From Candidatus Roizmanbacteria bacterium (lineage in GTDB: Bacteria > Patescibacteriota > Microgenomatia > UBA1406 > GWC2-37-13): a stretch of DNA of 11,611 nt. Positions 1-7,518 of the stretch are shown piece by piece. The notes below the pieces were generated by a model. That model was given only the letters and a program-made list of their open reading frames with translations, ran no database searches and had not been told where the DNA came from. The translations under genes and the position numbers were made by a program. Location of the stretch: the NCBI GenBank assembly GCA_027002315.1, contig JALWZV010000071.1:1-11611 (forward strand), read 5' to 3'. Position 1 is the first letter of the stretch. Every line of letters starts with the position of its first letter.

Positions 1-141
1 GGAGAGATAGTCTCGGTTAACGAAGATGGATCATTCAGGTATAAATTACCATTAATCAAAGGGAAAAATAATATCAAGATTCAGGCTCTTGGGGCTAATG
101 GAAAAAGCAATCTTTTACAAAAGACTATTTTAAATAAGTGA
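1..141 (+). CDS. C-terminal fragment of a surface protein with an Ig-like domain (partial)
   Basis: Frame 1 is open from the window edge to a TGA at 139-141 and gives 46 residues; the start lies outside the window. The residues form the end of a bacterial Ig-like beta-sandwich: a V-x-V-N-x-DGSF strand and turn, then L-x-x-G-x-N-x-I-x-I-x-A, then a G-x-N-x-K turn and a final short strand before the stop. This pattern is typical of glucodextranase-B-like or cadherin-like modules of secreted and cell-wall proteins. No sorting signal or membrane segment follows, so any anchor would be further upstream. Its last 12 bases overlap the 3' end of radA on the other strand. The Ig-like call rests on the consensus only; what the rest of the protein does cannot be seen. 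Confidence 0.65.
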   Translation, partial: GEIVSVNEDGSFRYKLPLIKGKNNIKIQALGANGKSNLLQKTILNK

Positions 142-1404
142 GGGTAGTTTTTTAATCTCAGGACAATTTTTATGATAGATAATCTTTTTAAACTTTAGTT
201 TTTTACTTTCTTCTAAGAGTAATTTTTCTAGATTAACTTTTCTGACATTTCCTAACAAATCTACCTCTCCTATAAAAACAGTGGAGTTATCTATGGATTT
301 ATTTTTATATATAGAGATTAGGGAAGCAATAATTCCTAAATCTATAGCTGTGCTTTTAGTTTTTATACCACCGACAATGTTAATGTATATATCAAATTTG
401 TCGAGAGGAATTCTCAATTGTTTTCTAATCACGGCTAAGAGTATCTGAACTTTGTTGTAATCAAGGCCTTTGACCACACGACGAGGAATGGAGAGATATG
501 TTGGAACCATTAGTGATTGCACCTCTATAAATAGAGGCCTTTTTCCTTCTACTAGCCCAACAATTGCATTTCCTATAACGGGCTTTTTGTTTTCCTGAGA
601 AAAGAGGATGGAGCTTGTTACCTCTTTTAACCCATCACTCTCCATCTTGAAGATAGCTATGTTTTGAGTAGAACCGTACCTATTCTTTTTAGCTCTCAAC
701 GTTCTAATCTCCGAACTTTTATCACCCTCAAAACTTAATACTGTGTCAACCATATGTTCAAGTGTTTTTGGTCCAGCTATGTTGCCTTCTTTGGTTATAT
801 GTCCTATTATGAGCACTGCAATGTTATTTTCTTTCCCTAATTTGATAAGCTCATTAACAACTGCTTTAATAAAACCGATACTTCCTGGTTTAATCATCTC
901 CTTCTCGCTTTTAAGTGTTTGGATAGAATCAATTACAAGCAACTCAATTTTATTTTTTATATCTATAACAGACTCAATGATCGACTCAATTGTTGTGTCT
1001 TCTGAGAACAGAACATTGTTTAGATTAACCTTAAGTCTATTTGCTCTATTTTTTATCTGAGTTAACGATTCTTCTCCAGAGATGTAAAGTGTGTCTATAT
1101 TCTGCACAGCTTGTAATAGAAGCGTTGATTTACCAACACCAGGCTCTCCACTTAACAAAATAATTTCTCCTTGGACAATTCCTCCTCCTAATAACTTATC
1201 TACTTGATTTATTCCTGTCTGTATCCTTTTTAGATTTTGAGCTGCATCTATCTGAGAAAGTTTTGTAATTTTGATATTTTTAGTTTTTGATTTAGAACTT
1301 TTCTTATTGTCAGCCTCCTTTTCGAAACTGTTCCACTCGCCACACTCAGGACACTTTCCTATCCAGGAAACGCTTTTGTATCCACAATTTTTGCAAATAA
1401 ACAT
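130..1404 (-). CDS. radA: DNA repair protein RadA/Sms (branch-migration ATPase)
   Basis: RadA is a RecA-like ATPase that drives branch migration of recombination intermediates. Numbered from the ATG at 1404 (424 residues): an N-terminal four-cysteine zinc finger (C4, C7, C18, C21, ending CGEW), a Walker A motif GEPGVGKST at 86-94, a Walker B strand LLVID at 155-159, the RadA-specific KNRYG motif at 240-244, and a C-terminal Lon-like domain with the IGEVDLLGNVR signature near 378-388. The frame extends seven codons further to a TTG at 1425, but the ATG puts the zinc finger at its usual distance from the N-terminus, so I prefer it. The protein is slightly shorter than typical RadA but has all domains. 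It lies 26 bases downstream of argS on the same strand, so the two are probably cotranscribed; no Shine-Dalgarno is visible. Confidence 0.95.
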   Translation of the reverse strand: MFICKNCGYKSVSWIGKCPECGEWNSFEKEADNKKSSKSKTKNIKITKLSQIDAAQNLKRIQTGINQVDKLLGGGIVQGEIILLSGEPGVGKSTLLLQAVQNIDTLYISGEESLTQIKNRANRLKVNLNNVLFSEDTTIESIIESVIDIKNKIELLVIDSIQTLKSEKEMIKPGSIGFIKAVVNELIKLGKENNIAVLIIGHITKEGNIAGPKTLEHMVDTVLSFEGDKSSEIRTLRAKKNRYGSTQNIAIFKMESDGLKEVTSSILFSQENKKPVIGNAIVGLVEGKRPLFIEVQSLMVPTYLSIPRRVVKGLDYNKVQILLAVIRKQLRIPLDKFDIYINIVGGIKTKSTAIDLGIIASLISIYKNKSIDNSTVFIGEVDLLGNVRKVNLEKLLLEESKKLKFKKIIYHKNCPEIKKLPSLI

Positions 1405-1430
1405 ATTTATTTTAAGAATTGACAATGTTA

Positions 1431-3095
1431 TTACATCTTACTTACAGTTTTTATTCCTAGAATCTCAAGTCCGTTTTTAATTACTTGCCCTGTTGCCTTA
1501 GTTAAAACCAATCTTATTTTACGTGTGTCTTTGTTAGATTTTAAGATTGGGTATTTTTGATAAAAAAGATTATATTGATGTGCCAACTTAAATAAATAAT
1601 TTGTGAGTAAATTAGGCGAGAATTTATATCCAGCTTGTTTAATAGTGTTTGGAAACTGTTGAATCATTCTCGTAAGATACAACTCATCTTTGTTTAAAGA
1701 TTGATTGAGTGATTTAGATTGAGAAAGGCTATCTTTACTTTTTTCCAGGACACTTTGTGTACGTACATAGGTGTACTGAAGATATGGTCCGGAATTACCT
1801 TCTAGATTTAACGCCTCTTGCCAATTAAAGACATAATCAGATGAAGGGGAACGTTTTAAATCATTATATTTAACAGCTCCAATACCAACCGCTTCTGCAA
1901 TTTTCTTATCAGGGTTGATTTTTTTTGCCATTTTTACAGCCTCTTCTAATATTTGTTCTAATTTAATATTTCTTCCTTTTCTAGTGCTCATCTTTCCACC
2001 TTTAAGTCTAATCAACCCATGTTTTACATGAATATACTTTGTGTCTGTCCAACCTAACATCTCACATATTTTAAATACTTGTTTAAAATACAGAGTTTGA
2101 TCTATACCTACTTCATGGATTATCATACCTGGATGCCATTTCTCTCTCCTAAATTTTATGGTTGCTAAATCTCGTGTTAAATAAGTAGTGGCTCCATCGC
2201 TTTTGATTAGAATTCCTGGAGGCATATTTTTATCCGAAAACTCAACTATCAATGCTCCCTTGCTTTTTTTAGCAAGATTTTTACTCTTAATCTCTTCAAT
2301 AACAGCATCCATTTTGTCTTGATAAAAGCTTTCTCCGTAGGCAAAGTTAATGTGAACATTTAATAGATTATATATCTTTTGGAAGTTTTTAAGTGAGGTT
2401 GTTACAATAGTTTTCCAAACCTTTGTTTCTTGATATTCTCCTTCTTCTAGGTTTTTAAACTTTTTTCTAGCCAATTCATCTAAGGATTTATCCTTCTCTG
2501 CCTCTTCGTGAAATTTAACGTATAGCTTTTCTAACTCATCTACGGACAATTGATTAACCGGTTTATCAGCCCACTTTTCTATTGCAACGATCATTTTTCC
2601 AAATTGGGTTCCCCAATCGCCAAGATGATTATCTCCGATAACTTTCCACCCCAAGTATTTATATAAATTATAGATAGATTGTCCTATGATTGTGCTTCTG
2701 AGATGGCCAATATTAAATCTTTTGGCGATGTTAGGAGAGGAGTAATCGACTATAGCGATTTTTCCACGACCCTCGTCAAAAGTGCCATATTTTTCTTTTT
2801 TTACAATAACTTTAAGCAAGTTTTCATAAAGAACATCATCGTGTAAATAAAAGTTAATAAACCCTGGTTTTATAATATTTATCTCCTTTATTTCTTTATT
2901 TTTTGGAATGCTCTCGACGATTTTTTTAGCTATATTTATAGGATTTTCTTTTAAAATTCTGCTTATTTGTAATGCAATGTTGGTTGTGTAGTCGCCAAAC
3001 TCTAAATTCTCTGGATGAGTTATTTCCACAGAGGAGGTAATCTTATTTTTTTTAAGGAATTTTTTTATCTGAGTTTCTATCCAGTCTTTTGTCAT
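1431..3095 (-). CDS. argS: Arginyl-tRNA synthetase
   Basis: This class I aminoacyl-tRNA synthetase charges tRNA-Arg in the cytoplasm. The 554 residues cover an N-terminal additional domain (about 1-90), a Rossmann catalytic domain with the SSPNIAKRF-NIGH-LRSTIIG signature (NIGH at 128-131) and the KMSKS-equivalent KMSTR at 368-372, and a DALR-type anticodon-binding domain beginning near GPYLQYTYVR (437-446). The C-terminus LEILGI...SKM matches the usual family end, so the gene is complete. The first His of the HIGH motif is Asn; the second, more conserved His is kept. From memory, substitutions at this first position occur in other bacterial ArgRS, so it need not mean loss of activity. The ATG start has no Shine-Dalgarno, but a TATCAT hexamer (3108-3103, minus strand) lies 7 bases upstream. 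radA follows closely on the same strand. Confidence 0.97.
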   Translation of the reverse strand: MTKDWIETQIKKFLKKNKITSSVEITHPENLEFGDYTTNIALQISRILKENPINIAKKIVESIPKNKEIKEINIIKPGFINFYLHDDVLYENLLKVIVKKEKYGTFDEGRGKIAIVDYSSPNIAKRFNIGHLRSTIIGQSIYNLYKYLGWKVIGDNHLGDWGTQFGKMIVAIEKWADKPVNQLSVDELEKLYVKFHEEAEKDKSLDELARKKFKNLEEGEYQETKVWKTIVTTSLKNFQKIYNLLNVHINFAYGESFYQDKMDAVIEEIKSKNLAKKSKGALIVEFSDKNMPPGILIKSDGATTYLTRDLATIKFRREKWHPGMIIHEVGIDQTLYFKQVFKICEMLGWTDTKYIHVKHGLIRLKGGKMSTRKGRNIKLEQILEEAVKMAKKINPDKKIAEAVGIGAVKYNDLKRSPSSDYVFNWQEALNLEGNSGPYLQYTYVRTQSVLEKSKDSLSQSKSLNQSLNKDELYLTRMIQQFPNTIKQAGYKFSPNLLTNYLFKLAHQYNLFYQKYPILKSNKDTRKIRLVLTKATGQVIKNGLEILGIKTVSKM

Positions 3096-3176
3096 ATGTT
3101 ATATGATAACAAAATTTCTAGTTTCTAATTGTTAAAATATTAAGATTGGTTTTTTTGTAACCATATTGATTAACAT

Positions 3177-3230
3177 AGCAGCGGAGATAGTCAAGCTTTA
3201 AGTGACAATTTCCACCCCAACTCGACTGCT
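3177..3230. other. Hairpin-forming, GC-richer element in the argS / PEGA-SH3 spacer
   Basis: In an otherwise very AT-rich divergent spacer, about 54 bases are close to 50% GC and can fold on either strand. An outer stem AGCAG (3177-3181) pairs with CTGCT (3226-3230). Inside it GGAGAT (3183-3188) pairs with ATTTCC (3208-3213, one G-U), and after a one-base mismatch GTCA (3190-3193) pairs with TGAC (3203-3206) around a nine-base loop. Neither flank has a T-run, and the genes on both sides point away from it, so it is not a terminator. It could be a leader element of argS (about 80 bases upstream of its ATG), a leader of the PEGA-SH3 gene, a small RNA, or a remnant of an insertion-sequence end. 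The sequence does not decide among these. Confidence 0.4.
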
Positions 3231-3275
3231 TATTGAATAATCTTGTATTTTTATTTACAATTCAGATATAGAGAT

Positions 3276-4136
3276 ATGAAAAAGAAACTGTTTTTTTTAT
3301 TCTTACTTTTTTTGCTTTTTGCAATTTTTGTTGTAGTTAAACTAGTGTTTTTTCGTCCAGATAAAGATACAGGTATCTTAAAAGTGGAGTCATCTCCGAT
3401 TGCAAGTGTGTTTATTGATAATAATATGGTTGGAAAAACACCTTTTGAAGATAGGTATAAGGTTGGAGACTATATTATTAAGTTAATTCCAGACGGTATT
3501 GCCACAGATACGGCTTCATGGGAAGGTCAAGTTAACGTATATCATAACGCTACCAGTTATGTAAACATGGATCTTGGCAGTAACGATATGTCCACGAGTG
3601 GAAGCATAGTAACGATTAAGAAGATTAAAGATTCACCCGATGCTGGTCAAATTAAGGTTCAGACAGAACCCGAAGGGGCAATTGTGTCTTTTGATAGCGA
3701 TGAAAAAGGAATATCTCCTTTAATGATGAAGGGTGTTATTCCAGGAGAACATGAGGTCTCAGTTAGTTTACAAGGATTTTTAAGAAAAAGCATAAATATA
3801 AAAGCAGTTAAAGGTTATAGAATCTACTTGTATATTAAGATGGCTATAGATGAGACTCAACAGAAAGAATTAAAAGAGAGTAAAAAGGAAAAAGAGGCGT
3901 CAGAGTCTGCAAAAACACAAGAAGACAAAATGGTTAAGATTAAGAATACCCCGACTGGTTGGTTAAGAGTGAGGTCTAAACCTTCGATAACGGGTGAAGA
4001 ACTGACAAAAGTTAAGCCTGGTGAGACATACAAACTAGTAGATAGCCAAAATGGATGGTATGAGATTGAGTATGAAAAAGATAAGACAGGATGGATATCA
4101 GGAGACTATGCTAGCCTTATTTCTTCTTCCAAATGA
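3276..4136 (+). CDS. Membrane-anchored PEGA-PEGA-SH3b envelope protein
   Basis: A 286-residue protein, probably anchored in the membrane with its bulk outside. Visible parts: an N-terminal KKK followed by a hydrophobic segment (about 5-25) with no evident cleavage or lipobox site; a first PEGA domain (about 33-100) starting GILKVESSPIASVFIDN...GKTP; a second PEGA domain (about 124-190) with QIKVQTEPEGA...KGISPL...PGEHEVSVSLQGF; a charged Lys/Glu/Ser linker (about 191-219); and a C-terminal bacterial SH3 domain (about 220-283) with GWLRVRSKPS...GWYEIEY...TGWISGDYASLI. PEGA domains are common in surface proteins, and SH3b domains often bind peptidoglycan, so a wall-contact role is likely but inferred. 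I chose the ATG at 3276 over an in-frame TTG at 3243 because it places the basic residues and membrane segment right at the N-terminus. It converges on the glycosyltransferase gene with a 20-base 3' overlap. Confidence 0.85.
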   Translation: MKKKLFFLFLLFLLFAIFVVVKLVFFRPDKDTGILKVESSPIASVFIDNNMVGKTPFEDRYKVGDYIIKLIPDGIATDTASWEGQVNVYHNATSYVNMDLGSNDMSTSGSIVTIKKIKDSPDAGQIKVQTEPEGAIVSFDSDEKGISPLMMKGVIPGEHEVSVSLQGFLRKSINIKAVKGYRIYLYIKMAIDETQQKELKESKKEKEASESAKTQEDKMVKIKNTPTGWLRVRSKPSITGEELTKVKPGETYKLVDSQNGWYEIEYEKDKTGWISGDYASLISSSK

Positions 4137-5235
4137 ATTTATTATATAACACGTAAGAGTAGGGAATAATCACAAACATAATTATTCCTATTTTGTAAGC
4201 AATCCAGTATTGAGGTCCAATGATATTTGTGAATATTTGTACTCCTAACGATTGGATTATAACTGATCCTGCTGATATCAAGTTAAATTTAAGAAACTTT
4301 GTTAGGTACGTAAAAAGATTATTATCTATTTTTTTGTGAGAGAATGACCAAAAATTGTTTAGAATAAAGTTTGAAACGATAGCAATCTCTCCACTGATTG
4401 TGTTCGCCAACCAATATTTGTTCTTTGGAAAGTTAGCCTTTTCTATAAGTAAAAAGGATATACTGAAATCTATAATAAAACCAATAAAACCAACGATGAC
4501 AAATTTAATAAATGATGAATGTGTTAGCACATATGAAAAAGTTTGAATAGAGTACTTCAATGAGTTGATTTTTGACTCACCTTCTTTTCTGTTTTTAAAA
4601 TGTATAGGAACTTGTTTAATTACAGCTCCTTTTTTAATTGCTTTGTCTAACATTGCAACCTGGAATACATATCCACTTCTATTTTTCATAGAGGGAAGAT
4701 TATCTTTAATTATCCAGGATTTTATAGCTCTATACCCACTTGTCCAGTCTGTTATTTTTGGTTTCATAAAACCCCAGCGTATAACCTGATTTCCTAAGAT
4801 AGAGAAAAATTTTCTATCTAGTCCCCAATTTTTTGGAATACTTCCACCTTTTGTGTAGCGAGACCCAATCACAAAATCAGCCCCTTCCTCTATTTTTTTT
4901 AAAAATTCAGGTATGTATTTTGGCAAATGTGACCAATCTGCATCCATCTCAAAAATTACGTAGGGCTTTATTTTTTCCAAAGCGTACTCAAAGCCTTTAA
5001 AATATGCCTTACCTAAACCCTCCTTCTCTGTTTCTAACAGATGAATTTTCTCCTTATATTTTTTTTGTATTTCTTTTATAATCTTTGCTGTTCCATCAGG
5101 AGAATGACTATCTACTATCAAGATCTCAATACTCCATATCTCTAGATTTTTAGTTACGGAGAACACCTCCTCAATCAAAGATTTAATGTTACCTTTTTCG
5201 TTATATGTTGGAATGACTATTAGAGCTTTTCTCAT
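4117..5235 (-). CDS. Polyprenyl-phosphate glycosyltransferase (GT2, DPM1-like) fused to a GtrA membrane domain
   Basis: The 372-residue protein has two parts. Residues 1 to about 235 are a family 2 glycosyltransferase of the dolichol-phosphate mannosyltransferase type: PTYNEKGNI at 9-17, a VDSHSPDGT motif at 41-49 (the usual form is VDDNSPDGT, so the second Asp is Ser), the metal-binding DAD at 98-100, IGSRY near 123-127 and TSGYRA near 165-170. Residues from about 243 form a GtrA-like domain with four predicted membrane helices (about 243-265, 275-295, 315-337, 346-364). Such proteins transfer a sugar from a nucleotide donor to undecaprenyl phosphate at the inner membrane face, and the GtrA part is thought to help lipid-linked sugar cross the membrane. 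The actual sugar is unknown. It is the last gene of the minus-strand run, 2 bases after uxs, and its 3' end overlaps the PEGA-SH3 gene by 20 bases. Confidence 0.9.
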   Translation of the reverse strand: MRKALIVIPTYNEKGNIKSLIEEVFSVTKNLEIWSIEILIVDSHSPDGTAKIIKEIQKKYKEKIHLLETEKEGLGKAYFKGFEYALEKIKPYVIFEMDADWSHLPKYIPEFLKKIEEGADFVIGSRYTKGGSIPKNWGLDRKFFSILGNQVIRWGFMKPKITDWTSGYRAIKSWIIKDNLPSMKNRSGYVFQVAMLDKAIKKGAVIKQVPIHFKNRKEGESKINSLKYSIQTFSYVLTHSSFIKFVIVGFIGFIIDFSISFLLIEKANFPKNKYWLANTISGEIAIVSNFILNNFWSFSHKKIDNNLFTYLTKFLKFNLISAGSVIIQSLGVQIFTNIIGPQYWIAYKIGIIMFVIIPYSYVLYNKFIWKKK

Positions 5236-5237
5236 AA

Positions 5238-6185
5238 TTACAACTCAAATCTTTCTTTAAAATACTTAATGGTTTGTAAAAGACCAGGTTTTAAATCTAC
5301 CCTAGGACTCCATTTTAGCAGTTTTTTTGCCAAAGTTATATCAGGAAGTCTTTTTTTAGGGTCATCTTCTGAACCGGGCTTAAACACAATCTTTGAACTA
5401 GTTTTAGTTAATTGCTGTATGATTTTTGCTAACTCTAGAATATTAATCTCGGTGGGATTGCCTAAATTCATTATTTTATGTTTTGGTGTCTTGATGTTCC
5501 CTAATTGATAAAGACCACTAACCATATCTGATACATAACAAAAACTTCTTGTTTGTTTTCCTGTTCCATAGATTGTTAGTGGTCGTTTAGATAAAGCTTG
5601 AACGATAAAGTTCGAGATAACTCTACCGTCGTTTTTTTCCATATTAGGGCCATAAGTGTTGAATATGCGGGCGATACGAATATCAAGTTTAAATTTATAA
5701 ATGTATGTATAAGCTAATGCCTCAGCAAACCTTTTTGACTCATCATAACAAGATCTTTCCCCAAATGTGTTAACATTACCAAAGTATGTTTCTTTTTGAG
5801 GATGCTCTAAAGGATCTCCGTACACCTCTGATGTAGATGCAATAACAACCCTTTTTGTTTTAGATTTAAGGGCAAACTCAAACACGTTTTTAGTTCCTGT
5901 AGAGTTGGCTAATAATGTTTTTAATGGATGTTTCTTATACTGAATCGGTGATGCTGGAGAAGCGAGGTGATAGATAATATCAAACTGTTGTAGTTTATTA
6001 AAATCAAATGTTGTCGTGTCGGCCTCAATAAAAGAGAAGTCAGGTTTTTCTTTAAATTTTTCAATATTCTTTCTTTGACCCGTGATAAAGTTATCTATAA
6101 CAGTGACAGAATCTCCTTTGTTGAGGTAATGGCTACTTAAATTAGAACCGATGAGTCCAGCCCCTCCTGTGATTAGTATTTTCAT
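5238..6185 (-). CDS. uxs: UDP-glucuronate decarboxylase (UDP-xylose synthase)
   Basis: An extended short-chain dehydrogenase/reductase that decarboxylates UDP-glucuronate to UDP-xylose using bound NAD. Visible features over 315 residues: the NAD-binding GGAGLIG at 7-13, the active-site STSEVYG at 117-123, and the catalytic Tyr147/Lys151 pair within CYDESKRFAEAL, which is the UXS hallmark (CYDEGKR in most members). It is followed by NTYGPNM...DGRVISNFIVQAL and TRSFCYVSDMV, also characteristic of UXS rather than of UDP-galactose epimerases or RmlB. Length is normal for the bacterial enzyme. Its ATG overlaps the TGA of ugd in an ATGA (6182-6185), so translation is probably coupled to the enzyme that makes its substrate. 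That neighbour supports the decarboxylase call over other SDR functions. Confidence 0.93.
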   Translation of the reverse strand: MKILITGGAGLIGSNLSSHYLNKGDSVTVIDNFITGQRKNIEKFKEKPDFSFIEADTTTFDFNKLQQFDIIYHLASPASPIQYKKHPLKTLLANSTGTKNVFEFALKSKTKRVVIASTSEVYGDPLEHPQKETYFGNVNTFGERSCYDESKRFAEALAYTYIYKFKLDIRIARIFNTYGPNMEKNDGRVISNFIVQALSKRPLTIYGTGKQTRSFCYVSDMVSGLYQLGNIKTPKHKIMNLGNPTEINILELAKIIQQLTKTSSKIVFKPGSEDDPKKRLPDITLAKKLLKWSPRVDLKPGLLQTIKYFKERFEL

Positions 6186-7480
6186 AATACAGATTTTCTT
6201 CCGATGGAGAAATACTTGAATCCTAACTTTCTCATTTTTTCTGGTTGATAGATATTTCGACCATCAAAGACATACTCTTTTTTAAGAAGCTTTTTAACTT
6301 TATTTAAATCAATTTGCTTAAACTCATTCCACTCTGTAACAATAATCAAAGCATCTTTGTTCTTAATTGCCTCGTTAGCAGAGTTTGCATACTTAATTTT
6401 GTTTCCAAGTACCTTCCTAACATTTTTCATAGCCTGACTGTCGTACGCTGTTATTTTGTATCCTTTGGATAAAAGCGCTTGTATGATAATCAACGATGGT
6501 GCAAAACGAATATCATCTGTGTTAGGTTTAAATGCAAGTCCCCACACGGCAACATTTTTACCTGGGGCGTTTTGCAATATTTTTTGAATGAAATATTTTT
6601 GTGCTTGCGCGTTTATGTTATCTATACTCTCTAGCATAGAGGTATCAATCTCTATATCTTTTCCTGTTTGTATTAATGCTTTTATGTCCTTTGGTAAGCA
6701 TGAACCACCGTATCCGACTCCTGGATTCATAAATATTCTTCCAATTCTTTTATCAAGACCAACCGCATCCAGTACCGTCTCAACATTTGCCCCCGTTTTT
6801 TCGCAATAAAAAGATATCAAGTTAGCAAACGATATCTTAGTTGCAAGCATTGCGTTTGATGTGTATTTAATGAGTTCTGCCGATGTCAAATCCGTTACAA
6901 CTCGCTTTCCTCCTAATGGTTGATGTAGTTCCAAAAGCTTATTTATTGCTTCTTTTGAGTCTGAGCCTACAACCACTCTGTCGGGATTAATGGTGTCTGA
7001 CAATGCTGTTCCTTCCTTTAAAAATTCAGGACAAGAAGCAACGTCGACCTTCGCGTTATTAGGTTTAACCTTGTCTATTATCTCTTTAACCTTGTTATTT
7101 GTTCCCACAGGAACAGTGCTCTTACATGAAACAATGGTGTAATGATTACCTAAGTTTTTTCCAATCTTTTCAGCTACCTTAAAAACAGCAGATAGATCGG
7201 CATGACCGTCTTTTTTAGGAGGAGTTCCTACTGTTATAAACACAATCTCGCTTTTTTTGATAGCAGGATTGTAGCTTTTTGTAAAGCGAAGCCTGCCTGC
7301 CTTAATGTTTTTTTTAAGCAACTCGGCTAGTCCTGGTTCGTAGATAATCGGGTCTCCTTTTTTTAACCTTTCCAGTTTTTCATCTGTGTGTCCGATAACC
7401 CACACGTCATTGCCGAAATCTGCAAAAACACAGGCTGTTACTAACCCAACATATCCGTGTCCGATAAAAGTAATGGTCAT
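6182..7480 (-). CDS. ugd: UDP-glucose 6-dehydrogenase
   Basis: Oxidises UDP-glucose to UDP-glucuronate in two NAD-dependent steps. The 432 residues show the N-terminal Rossmann fold with GHGYVGL at 7-13, YEPGL at 47-51, ITVGTPP at 82-88, STVPVGT at 121-127, CPEFLKEG at 150-157, the catalytic Cys261 in GYGGSCLPKD, and the C-terminal UDP-binding domain with WGLAFKPNTDDIR (313-325) and VFDGRN near the end. One oddity: at the end of the second beta strand, where most members have an acidic residue that holds the NAD ribose (VDI/VDV), this protein reads VIGHT, with Gly30 at that position. This may alter cofactor binding. The product feeds uxs, whose start overlaps its stop. A 38-base gap separates it from the carbonic-anhydrase-like gene upstream; no Shine-Dalgarno is seen. 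Confidence 0.95.
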   Translation of the reverse strand: MTITFIGHGYVGLVTACVFADFGNDVWVIGHTDEKLERLKKGDPIIYEPGLAELLKKNIKAGRLRFTKSYNPAIKKSEIVFITVGTPPKKDGHADLSAVFKVAEKIGKNLGNHYTIVSCKSTVPVGTNNKVKEIIDKVKPNNAKVDVASCPEFLKEGTALSDTINPDRVVVGSDSKEAINKLLELHQPLGGKRVVTDLTSAELIKYTSNAMLATKISFANLISFYCEKTGANVETVLDAVGLDKRIGRIFMNPGVGYGGSCLPKDIKALIQTGKDIEIDTSMLESIDNINAQAQKYFIQKILQNAPGKNVAVWGLAFKPNTDDIRFAPSLIIIQALLSKGYKITAYDSQAMKNVRKVLGNKIKYANSANEAIKNKDALIIVTEWNEFKQIDLNKVKKLLKKEYVFDGRNIYQPEKMRKLGFKYFSIGRKSVL

Positions 7481-7518
7481 TTTTTAACGATATAATATTT
7501 TTTCTAAATCTACAACTA

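Noticed and set aside
743..1060. Plus-strand open frame of about 105 codons opposite radA
   Set aside because: It lies wholly inside the conserved Walker-motif part of radA, is hydrophobic only because of the complementary codons, and has no start signal.
1405..1425. TTG start giving a seven-residue longer RadA
   Set aside because: The ATG at 1404 puts the zinc finger at its usual distance from the N-terminus; the same reasoning favours internal ATGs at 3276, 8337 and 9204 over upstream TTGs.
2701..2714. ArgRS inactivated because HIGH reads NIGH
   Set aside because: The second His, the KMSTR loop and all domains are intact, and variation at the first position is known in active ArgRS, so the gene is very likely functional.
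3177..3230. A tRNA gene in the argS upstream spacer
   Set aside because: The outer stem looked like an acceptor, but the element is only 54 bases and has no T-arm GGTTCGA-type sequence or anticodon arm in the right place.
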